Source: Cercis canadensis
Taxonomy: Eukaryota; Streptophyta; Magnoliopsida; Fabales; Fabaceae
Assembly (NCBI GenBank): GCA_003255065.1
Contig: QAOA01003368.1
Location: 1,113,321-1,177,320, forward strand
Length of the DNA stretch: 64,000 nucleotides
Direction of reading: 5' to 3'
Positions 30,701 through 41,456 of the stretch are shown here, piece after piece. The notes beneath the pieces were generated by a model, which searched no databases, had not been told where the DNA came from, and saw only the letters and a list, made by a program, of their open reading frames with translations. Positions within the stretch are counted from its first letter, which is position 1; each line of letters begins with the position of its first letter. Made by a program: the position numbers and the translations under genes.

Positions 30701-33700
30701 TCAACTTGTCAAAAGCTTAATTTCGTTTTCATTGTCTCCTTCAGAACCTTTCGCTTCACCACGTGTCCTATGAGGAGTGCAAGCAAAATTTTTGACAATT
30801 GAGGAGTAAAGATCAAACTCTGCCTTCAATTTCAAGCAGCAAGCTTCTATCCACTTCTCTGCTACAGAAGTTGATACATTGTCTTGAGTATCCCTCTCAT
30901 GTTCTTCAATGGCAGGTCGAATTTCATTGTATAAGGAATCAAGCGCAGTATTAGCGTCATTCTTTATTTCCTGCATGGAAGTCGTAAAATTTAGATATGA
31001 TCACGAGAGAAAAGTAGAAATGGAAATATAAATGAAGAGCACTATGAAATGATAAACAAGCGTTACAGGATAAAGCACCAACTCTCGTGACAAGTCTCAT
31101 TTATCTCAGTGCTTCCTTACAATTCAATCATTTGTATGGGGATACTGAAGTTGATATCTTTTCAGTTACTAGTAAAACGCATTATTAGATGGAATGTTAT
31201 GTATATTGAGATGTAACTGAAGAGTGTAAAAAGGGACCAAGGCCGAGAAGGAAAAGGAATGCTCCAATTCAGACCAAATATAAGCTCTATAAGATGTAAG
31301 ATTGCCCATTCAATGGGAGAAGTTTTACTGGGAGGTCCACCACCACACATAATGCCTTTTCCAGAACATATTGCAGAGGCATGATAAGACCATATTCAAC
31401 CCAAATCAAATTAAGAATTTTTGCAATTCCAGAATTTCTTATTATGAATAACTGTCCCATAGTAAGTCAAACTCTCCTTTGGCTTCAACCTCTAACTGAA
31501 CTACATTATATTTTTTTACCGCAGGACAGATATAGATTCCTACTCTTATCTTATATAGAACAAGGATCCTCCTGATCCAGCTATGAAGCTACTAGCCATA
31601 CATGGTTAAAGATATTTCTGTAAGTTGAAATGCCAAGCTATTTAATTAAGAGTAAAGTTACTAATAACAAAACCTATGACAAGCGATCTTGACTCAGCTT
31701 GCATAAACCAGTCAGTGCATAAGAACGTATCAAAGAAGGTCATACCTCATTTCTTAAAATCTCCTCTTGTGCTTCCTTTGACGCTAAGAGTAGAGCAGCA
31801 AATTTTGCATCCACCTGCTTCTGCGCAAGCTTTTTAAGCCTTCCCTTTTTATGTGCCTTTGATTTTTTGGTAGACATGGACCCAGGTCCAATCTGATAGT
31901 TTTGGCCTGCAGTATTACTTTGGATACGTGAGATCATTGCATTCTTCTGTGAAAAGGCCTGTTGAGTTTCCTGTGAATACAATTTCATATCCTCACTTCC
32001 TAATTCACTTTTTATCTTGTTGGCATCCAAAAACTCAGATTGCTGAACATTGAGAGAACTGGACTCTGATAGGTGCTCCACTTTTAAGCTAACATCCATG
32101 GAGTGTTGAATTGTTCCCTCAAAATTGGTCCCAGAGTTCCCCGAATTTAAATTTTTAAGGACCTTTGAGGGAGGCTCATCTTCTGCTGAATCATATACTG
32201 GAATTTTATCAACCGAATACCTGCAACCAAAATCACAATTAAGTTAATGAAACATTAGATCACAAGAAAAAAGAAGTCAAAGTAACAATGCACAAAAGAA
32301 TTCAAAGTACCAGGATACCATATTGACAGATTAGATTAAATGTTTGAAATCATAGTTAAAGCAGTTCACCCTTCAGAATAGGAGATAAATTAAAAGATAT
32401 GTAATATATGTTTCCCTTTGTTTACTAACTGAACCAACAATGTATATGCAATGAGGCTATCAACATATTTGTTACTAATTATCTGTAGTTTTCACTTTCA
32501 TATCAAAAGTTTCACTTTGCATTACTTGGAAGGGGCCATATCTATGCCAGGTTTTAAATCCAAACTCCAAAGTTTTTGAATGCACTAAAGTAACGCAATT
32601 CCAAAGTTGAATCTGGTAGACCAAAACATATATCCTAAGAAATCCGATTATAATCTGAACTTGAACAGGAGGTTACGCATAGGTTAAACTATTAAAACGG
32701 CCAGAGAGGAACATGACTGCATGACTAAAAACAACAACAAACCTTAAACTTATGAATGTGTATTTATTAGACATGCAACCATTAATTCAGAAAACGAAAA
32801 ACTGTGCATCAAAGATGAATGCACCACCTAGAAAAGAAAATGATAAATTATAGATTACCTTTCATCATCATCTTCCCATAGATAAGTATCCTCCTGCTCA
32901 GAATTTCCCCAAAACGGAAAAATAAATGGTTAAAAACCAATCGTATAATCTGGTAAAAAAAAACACACAGACAACAACAGCAACAACAAAAGCAAGATAT
33001 AGAAAAAGAAGACAGGAATACCCAAAACAAGGACCATAAGTAGCTTTCATAAGCAATTACTAATAATGCTGGAACTTTTCCTGATAATATGACCATTAGA
33101 GCATGCAGACAAGAGGAAAACCCCTTATAATCAAAACACACTTCCACAAAGGAAAGAAAGAAAGAAAGAGGGGAAGGGGAAATCAATCTAATAGATTATG
33201 TAAAACTTTAAATCTTGTAAATTTTAGGCATGCAATACATTTCTAAGTTCTAACTGAATGGCAAAGTACAAAATTTAAAATTTGCTCGACAGTCATAATG
33301 AAACAAACTTCAGTGGAAAATTTTCTCATCGTCTTTTCTTAAAGAAATGTTATTTAATGAAATAGTCACTCATACGAAAAACAAACATCCAATGAATTTC
33401 CTGTTACCAGTGACTGCAACTCCTCAACCAGGATCACACAATGTTAATATCAAAAAGTGGAAAGTAGGAATGCCAAATCATGTTTACTCATTTTTCATAT
33501 AGGCAAGTCTTTATAGCAATCCTTCATTAAAAGAACAACTTGGGTAACATCTCCAAACACTCAAGTTGAGAATTTTTTCTTTGCCTTGTTCTGGAATGAA
33601 GATAGAGTACTCAATTATGTATGTCAAAACAGTTGGACTGTGTAGGTTATAGCCACATTTTAGAAAATAATTTCTAAGTTCTCTTTATAACTGAAGGACC

Positions 33701-36358
33701 ATATTCTGTGAACAAAATAATCACATTTCCGTCATACAGTCCAACATTTTTTCAAGAAGTTCTTGCACGTGGTTACCCCAATGACTGAACTACTATTGCC
33801 CTAAGAGAAGGGAATAAAAAATCTTGACCTTCATCTGAAAACAACACAACTGAATGTTGAGGTGACAATCTCACTGAATTTGCTTAAATTCTTAATAAAA
33901 TAACACTCGGAGGCTCCTTAAGCTCCCACAATAAAGCCAATGAAACCAGTTATAATAACACCTAGGGATAATACATTGCCAAATACAATTTTAAAAAATA
34001 AAATCTGACTCAGACAATACTAGAAAGCATGCATATTGAGAGAACATATGTAATACTACTGGGAGTATTACTCCTAACGGCTATATAACAGGAAAATTCC
34101 ACCAAATATTAAGCGCTCATTAACAATTAAATCAATATTCATTAACAATCTTTCATCAAGCCTTCTTAATGCCATCATTTTAAACCCCAAACCATAATCT
34201 TACAAGCTATAGATGGGCCCTAAATCAGGTTCTACAACATCAGCAATGCACCATCACATCTAAACATTTGAAAGGATGAACTCAATCTCACATTTTCAGA
34301 TGCTTATTGGTAAATCTTCAAATGAGACCAAAAAGATGCACAAAAAAGTAAAATAATGAACAGTGACTTATTACAGCAGTAACATAAAATTATGGCCAAA
34401 AAGCTTGCATTATGATTTTAGAAACAGATCATGTTAAAATTTAAATTCTAGCACTTAGATTTTTTAGATTACCACTACTTCAGACAAAACTTACCTGAAA
34501 ACCACGAGATTTTGCTCCAAGAAATCCAGAACATATGGTTGCTCCACACAAGCAGCGAACCTTTGCACCCCCGAACCATTCGAAATTATAATCATATGCC
34601 AATTCAGCTCCAATAGGAATATCTTGTTTTGCAAATATTCCCACTCTTACTTCCCCCAAGACAGTCCATTTTCTTGTCTCACAATTTGGCAGACTGCAAA
34701 CTTAACAGAATTCAGTTGATGTCAAACCTTGGGTCATAACAACCATGGACGTTTACAAAAGATACCTACTACATTTCAGATATGAAGTGATTTACCAGGA
34801 ATGATTTATAAATCTAGCAAGGCTTCCCTTTCTGGTTGCATCAATAGATTCAGAGGCATTAAGACAAATGATAAATGCATCCTTGAGACCTGCACAACAA
34901 ACAGAACAGTGAATTTGGTTTTTGAAAAGAGAAATATCAAATTAATTAATATCTGACCTTGAATTTCATAAGCATGGGATCTGCGCTTGGCTTCTTTCCA
35001 TGATATTACTTCTCCACAGTATTCAATGACAAATTGTCCTGCCTATATCAGATAAAAGAAATTATAAGTACAGCACCACTGCACTAAAGAAACAACTGTA
35101 GCCATACTGAGTACGGAAATGACACAAAAGATGTGAATTCAAGCAAGAAAATGACATTTTCTTACAGCAAAATTTGACAGTAATTAATCAAATGATTACC
35201 TTTATGTTCTCATCAGCCAGAAGACCCCACCCACGGCCTTCAGTTCTAAACAATTTTGTTTTTGCATTTTCACACTTTTGAAATCTCTGTAATCATATAG
35301 TGCATCAGAAAAGGAATTTCCATTAGTTTCATCCCACATAAAGTAGGTCGCAGCTTCAAAAATTTTAGAAAACCAACATTTGAAAGCAAGCATTTGTTGA
35401 TGGACAAACGCAAATTTACAAGAAAAGACAATCTGCAGTAGCATAATATAAACATCCAATAAGAAAATATTATATCATGAGCACTACAACATACAGGTTG
35501 AGAGCTGGTACTAATTTATTCTCATTATTAAAACATACAAAATCATGAACAAAAAAAAAATGCATCTTGAAGAGAATTTCAAAACTAACAGAATAATAGG
35601 GAAGATAAGTTAGGTAACATAATTAAAAAAAAAAATTCAGCAATATATACTGCCTTAAACATGAATTTACCTGATTCCTGCAAAAGATACCACAAGGGCA
35701 ATAACCAGGGGAGCATTCAGTGCTGGTTAATACATTCAAGCACCTATCCCCACATGCACTATTAGGGTCGTTGGCATTATATTTGCATTCACATATAGCA
35801 ATATCCTCCTCCTTCTGCTTCTTATGCCTGGAAAATTTAACATAATTGAAGACAAAGTGAAAAAGATACAATGTAGTTCACAAACATTAGCTGATTACCA
35901 GCAAACACAGGAACAAACAACATATTTTTATACCAAAAGAGAGCACACAGATATCTCAAAGTAAAGAGACATGGATTTCTCTACAGCCCAAAGAATAAGA
36001 AAGCAACAAGGGAGGGAGGGAATCATATTCCTTCATAACTCATAAGTATTTGTGCCCGCCTTTATTATTTTTGACTGACACTATCAAGATAAAATATGAA
36101 GGATTACACAAGGGGGAATACTCTTCAAGGAAACACCACAAAAGAAATATAAGAAGAACAAAACTTACCTTCTATTCAAAAATTCGTTCTGATCTATATG
36201 TATGTATTGAGGCAGTTCTTCAGTATGAGGATCCTACAAAATGAATACTGCCCTTGTTACTTGACTCAAACATAAAATAACTGAAACAAGAATTGAAATA
36301 AACCTAGACATGGAGGAAAGAAACGAGGCAAAAAGCAAAAAAAACAAAAGGTTACCAT
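30701..36358 (-). CDS. ASHH1: ASHH1 (SDG26)-type SET-domain histone methyltransferase
   Basis: Nuclear histone H3 lysine methyltransferase of the ASH1-homolog group (in Arabidopsis linked to H3K4/K36 marking and flowering). Coding exons on the minus strand: 36358-36356, 36233-36169, 35827-35671, 35286-35200, 35042-34958, 34889-34796, 34693-34495, 32893-32859, 32220-31746 and 30970-30701. They total 1470 nt and 489 residues, almost the length I recall for the Arabidopsis protein. Domains in order: AWS (about residues 30-76, ICECKYNANDPNSACGDRC, STECSPGYCPCG), SET (about 77-205, GRGWGLLA, EYCGEVISW, RFINHSCLPNC, YDYNFEW) and post-SET (RCLCGATICSGFLG). A Lys-rich tail ends in SLYNEIRPAIEEHERD and WIEACCLKLKAEFDLYSS. 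The start codon is exactly the last three bases of its exon. No damage is visible. Confidence 0.93.
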
Positions 36359-36890
36359 TTGAATGTTTAAAAATTGCACTTGAGCCACCTCTCAGATGAC
36401 TGTAATAACTGTAATACCTGTAATGCATACAACCTGCCAAAAAGAGGAAAGACAACTTTTTTAAGGAAAAAATCACTGAAAATTAAGCAAGATAATCTGG
36501 TCATAAGTTATCATAGAAAACTTATACAAATTTCAAACAACCAAGAAAACTAAGCCTAATTGATGGAATAGGGAAAAAGCACTTGCGCCTACAGGACAAT
36601 TTGTATCAGAGGTTAAAGACTTCATGTTTCAAGAAGGACATTGTCAAACTTGCATGTAGAGAATTGAAAATCTCAGCTTTTCCTATCCATTATGGCAGGG
36701 CCAAAGTAGTCAGCCATTAAGCTAAGTCGTTTGACATTTCCTCAGGGAAGGAGGTCAGTTTCTTAAGATTGAGTATTGTTGAAGGAAGCAGTGGTTTATG
36801 AGATGCGTAATGCTGGGTAGGAAAGGCGTAAATTTGGCAATAGCCCACCATTTTGATCAGAAAATCTAGGGAATCAGAGGGTTCCTTACC
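36356..36890 (-). promoter_or_regulatory. ASHH1 5' leader intron/exon with overlapping uORF
   Basis: Upstream of the coding region an exon at 36433-36356 follows an acceptor TTGGCAG. A probable first non-coding exon ends at 36890 (GAG|GTAAGG donor). The 36433-36356 exon contains an earlier ATG near 36428 (ATGCATTACAGG). Its frame stays open through the exon and terminates in the next one, overlapping the main start. This would be an overlapping upstream ORF in the mature mRNA if both splice calls are right. Confidence 0.5.
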
Positions 36891-37230
36891 TCAAAAACTA
36901 TCTGTTTCCGGTTCTGGGTCGTAGATGAAAAGTTAAGGGTCACACCAGGGCCTTCGATAGAGGAGAGAGGGGCTTTCAAGGCTCAGTCTCCGGGTGCCAA
37001 GTACCCTGTGTTTTTGACTAAGTGGGTGAGCTCGAACTCCGTCAGTGTTGGGAAGCGAAGCTGACGCAGGCCATGGACTCACAGTGGCAATCCACGGAGG
37101 GGGACGACGGTTTCTGGTGGAGGCAGATTGGGAGAGGGACCGAAAGGGGTCAGTTTCAACTTTCAAGTTCAAGTCGGTTAAAATGGGATAATTATTCTCG
37201 TGTTGAAATACTTAGGAGAAAAGACTAAAA
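36891..37230 (-). promoter_or_regulatory. ASHH1 5' UTR and promoter region
   Basis: The sequence here is much richer in G+C and CG dinucleotides than its surroundings (for example GACGACGG, CCTTCGATAG), typical of a plant gene start. It lies head-on upstream of the ASHH1 exons. The open frames on both strands here (37022-37228, 36933-37172) follow from that composition; I see no protein family in them. Confidence 0.5.
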
Positions 37231-40200
37231 GATTATTTTTTAATGAATGAAATGATTAAAAAAAAAATTAATGTTATATGATTATAATGTACATCTATAT
37301 GGGTGTTATGTATAAAATTTATGATTACTTTTTTAATACTTAAATAAAAAGTTTAAATATAAATTAAATAACCATATATTATATAGAATTTAAAAATATT
37401 GTAATTATTTTATCATGTGTTACAAACACTTATTTCAAAGACACTTTTCTTTTGAATTTCTTTATCTTTTCTTTCCAGTATTAAAACTTAAGAATAAGGA
37501 TAAATGATTAAAATAATAAAGTTTAGATAATAAAATATTTAAATATTAATGTTTTGAAACTTATTACCTCAGCACTAATATTTTTAATTTTTAATACAAA
37601 GTCTAACAAATGTTAAATCGCGTCATTAATAAATGACACAACATGTTGAATTGAGTGATTATTGATTGGTGCAACTAAATAAACTAAATGAATGTCGTTA
37701 GTTTAGTTGCGTCATTTGTAATGGTGAGACTCAAAGGGCACAACTTTATAGTAAAAAAATCAGATATCTCCTACTACTTTTTAGTTTATATTAAAAAATT
37801 AAAATGTTTCCATAAGCATTGGTATTTGAGTATTTGTTATCCAAACTTGATCAATTTTATCATTTAGCCTAAGAATAATTTTTTCGGTGCATTTTTTTNT
37901 TTTTTTTTAAAAAAAAAACTAAGTTAGTTATTTTATTTAATACTATAAGTATTTATACTATAAATAAAATTAATAACTAAAATTATCTATACTATTTATT
38001 TTGACAAAAGTAGATAATTTTCAATGATGAGAAAACATAATAATGGATTAGAAATACAACCATCAAATAAAATCATATGATCCAAGTGGGAATGACCCAA
38101 CCTCACTAACCAAAAAAGGAAGGCAAAAAATCATATGATCTACCCGTTAATCATTACAAAGAAGCAAGATACTATAACTGGTGAGAATTGAGGCTATGAA
38201 TAATTTCAGGAATAGCCCATTCCTTATGCTAAAATATTTAATCATTGTGTACCTTCCATAATCTCCAAATAACAAACACAACAAGGCCTAAATGCTCCTA
38301 TTTTTTTTAATCAAACCTTTTGCAGTGAATGTGAGAGACTACTCCACTAATTCCACCAAGAAGTAGATTGATGCATATGGTTTGACTATAGTCATAGTAT
38401 TCAACAAATTGATGTAGCCCTGTCTCCTCTTGATTCCCACATAGCTTATAGCTTTGGGTTACTTATAAATAATCATATTTATTGACACATTATTTTATTT
38501 TATTTTATCAAAGGTAGATATATTTTTCATTATAGAGAAAACATAAGAAAGGATTCCAAAGACAACCATCAAAGAAACCCCCAAAAAAACATACAAGAAG
38601 AGAATGACCCAACAACACCAACCTAAGAATGAGGGCAAAAAAATCATATGATCTACCCATCAATCATTAGAAAGAAGTAAGAAATTCTGAATGGCGAGAA
38701 TTGAGGCTGTGAATAATTTCAACAATAGTTAATTCCTTGTCCTAAAACATTTTATCATTACACACTTTTCTTAATCTCCAAATAACAAACACAGCAAGAT
38801 GCAAGTGTTATTGTCTTTTGATTACGCCTTTGTAGTGAATATGAACTTCACAAATTCCACCAAAAAGAAGTATCTAGGGAAGTAAATCGAAGCATAAGGT
38901 TCAACCCGAAACCTAATTTTCAATTAGAAAAAAAAAAAACAACAATGAGCTGTGTCTAAAACATGAAGAAATAGCCTCAAATACATGCTCATCACTTAAA
39001 TTACGCGTCTTTCTTAAATAAGATATTACTATTTTTTTTTTTAGGGGAAAAAGAGAAATGTATTAAAAGGCAAAAAAATTTGCTAAGAGTATATCAAAGA
39101 TGAAAGGAGGGTGAGACTCAATCTAAACATTTACATCATCAAGTTGTTGAAACCAACGAGTAAGTCGATGAACAACCATATTGCTAACACAGCAAACCCT
39201 GAGTGCCTAGGATGCAAAGGAAAGAAACAAGTGTATTATCATTTCCATTGGAGGTTGTTGATGATTACAACTAATGATTGCATAAACATTTTTTATTTAA
39301 TATGGCAATTGCCAGTTACGTCCTTCATGATTGAGTTTAAAAAATTGTTCCTTTTTCATTGTAGATGATGTTGTTGATTACCAATAGCTTCTCTATCTAT
39401 AATGTTTAATTAATAGTACAGTAGTAATTGAAAATAGCCGCTTTAAAGAAATACTATATTAATCTGAGGAAAATGACAACTGAATTAGTGAACTCAATAG
39501 AAGGGAAAAATCTCAATCTCAAGGGAAAAAATTAAAAGGCTTCCAATTTGAGGTATAGACCCTGTTTGGATATGTCATAAATTTTGATGTTGGCTTGATA
39601 GCAAAACACATTTGAATTCAAAACTTTTTTCTTTCTTTTTTTGATAAAAAATTTAACAAGAATTTTATGATATCACATAGATATGTTATATCATACTAAT
39701 GTGACAAATATATGTAATTTTTATATTTTATTTGATATAAAATATAATTTATTTTAGTTTTTTAAATAAATTTAAAAATAATTGACTTGTATGTATGTAA
39801 TTCATATATTGACTATTCTCATATAGTATGACATATTACATAAATACTAAAATTATTTAAAAAAATCTCCAAAATTTAATATTTTTTAAAGTGTGTATCA
39901 TTAGCTATTTTATAAAAAATAATTATTGGTTTTGAGAAGCACACTCTGATGGTTGAAAATATGAAATAGTTAAAAAAAGTTTAAACACTTTTAAAATTCT
40001 AACCATGATTTTTTTTTAATATATATCGAGTTAATCTCAGATCTTATATATAAATATTTTATAATTTTAGATACTCATAATATTTTTATAATATTTCTTA
40101 ATCAAATACTTCTTTAAACAAAATGTCATCCACAACTACTATGAATTTTTTTTTTACTAAACATCATTATACAACAACTTATTCATGACATCTACAGCAT

Positions 40201-41088
40201 AACAAGAGCTTTGAAAAACTACAAACAAGGGTTGAAGGAGTTTCTTAGTGAGATTAATTACAATTTTTCAATACTTTTCAATCATACATAAAAGTTATTT
40301 AGTATGAAAAAATAGAAAGAATAGGAGTGCAATATATGTGGGATGCAGAATAAAGGAAAAGGAAAACTGTAATTGTTTTAACTTTTAAATGAGATTAGTC
40401 TCATGTCTAATTGAGTAAAGTGACGATACTTATAATATTAACAAAAAAAAAAAAAACAAAGAGAGACATGATCAGTTAAAAAAAGGGTTAATTTGCAAGG
40501 AGAATAGTCATAGAATACCTAGATTTTGGTAATTGCTTTTAACACAAGTTGGGCATGGAATATATGTGGAAAAAGGAAAAAGATTTGGTAAGAGAAGATT
40601 TGTAAAATGTTAAAGTATCTCTCATGGTCAAGCTATGGCCAGGAAAGCCAGGTTGGCACTTCTCTTTAAGGCCATTTTAGCTTGGCTTTTTGTTTCCTAT
40701 GCTTTTGGGTTTCATTCTCCTTTGTTACTGTTCTAACATGAATGTATGTATAGGATTCCTTCCCTTCCCTTTTTAAATAACCCAAAAAACAAAATTATTT
40801 GATTTTTGATTTTGAATAAACTTGGTGATAGAGAATGGACTATCTCTATCAGGACCGTTAGGATGGTGCCACTTAAACATTGATACTGACGTGGCTGATT
40901 ATGAGGGATTAATCAAATGGTAAATAGGTAATTTCAACTTAGTTAATAGTTAATTAATCAGAGTTTGATTTCACTTGAAGAATGGAAGCGTCTGTCTCAG
41001 AGTGACGTGAGATATCATAGAAGAGAAGAGGGTTCTCTACTTCTCTTCCCTTTGTTCAATAGTTTTTTCTTTTTTCCATTTTCTGTCC
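37231..41088. other. Intergenic DNA between ASHH1 and PAT genes
   Basis: AT-rich. It contains two LINE-like fragments (separate entry), an N in a T run at 37899, and no supported gene. The frame at 39111-39368 has no recognisable domain. Confidence 0.5.
38020..38860 (-). repeat. Two diverged copies of a LINE-like 3' fragment
   Basis: Segments at about 38020-38300 and 38505-38810 resemble each other along their length (shared ATCATATGATCTACCC, GAGAATTGAGGCT, AATCTCCAAATAACAAACAC). On the minus strand both read something like VFVIWRLWKV followed by EIIHSLNS. This recalls the region after the reverse transcriptase in plant L1-type LINEs. Both copies are short and riddled with stops. The family call is tentative. 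Confidence 0.4.
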
Positions 41089-41095
41089 TATATAT
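41089..41095 (+). promoter_or_regulatory. TATA box of the PAT gene
   Basis: CCTATATATCC follows a pyrimidine-rich stretch, about 360 bp upstream of the main ATG. The leader that follows (CT-rich, with TCTCTCTC runs) looks like a plant 5' UTR. Confidence 0.5.
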
Positions 41096-41368
41096 CCGCG
41101 CAGAAGATTTCCCCTAAAACATTCTTTGAGCAAAAAGCACAAACACTTACAAATTCCAAACTCAAATACCGCCATCGCTGAGATCACACCCTTTTTCTCT
41201 CTCTATCCCTATCTTTCTCTCTCTAAAACTTTTGCATCGCAGTCCAACAAAGCCCCATTTTGTACAGTGCAGGCTCAGATTTTAGTTTTCCCCTCAATCG
41301 CTTGGCGAGGGGAGTCCCTGAACCAATCGAACTCTGATTCAGGGGGACTATTGGGTCGGTGTCTCTGA

Positions 41369-41438
41369 ATGCGAGAATGCAAATGAGATGAAACACTTGC
41401 AAGTTTTGTGGCTTCGACTCTATCCCTGCCTAGTGTAA
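41369..41438 (+). promoter_or_regulatory. Cluster of four uORFs in the PAT 5' leader
   Basis: ATGs at 41369, 41377, 41383 and 41388 all precede the main start at 41457. The first three open very short frames (MRECK, MQMR, MR). The last encodes MKHLQVLWLRLYPCLV and stops at 41438, 18 nt before the main ATG. Such a cluster would be expected to lower translation of the main frame, unless a leader intron removes it. Confidence 0.5.
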
Positions 41439-41456
41439 GGAGTGCACAGCTATTTC

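Noticed and set aside
32848-33186. 112-codon minus-strand frame rich in Phe and Cys
   Set aside because: It covers the 35-bp ASHH1 exon and its upstream intron; the Cys run comes from a (CAA)n-like tract.
37022-37228. Frame at the start of ASHH1 on the opposite strand
   Set aside because: Falls in the GC-richer 5' UTR/promoter; no family match, so a divergent gene is not supported.
41126-41368. 80-codon frame in the PAT leader
   Set aside because: It opens with TTG, not ATG, and ends just before the real uORF cluster; pyrimidine-rich UTR composition explains it.
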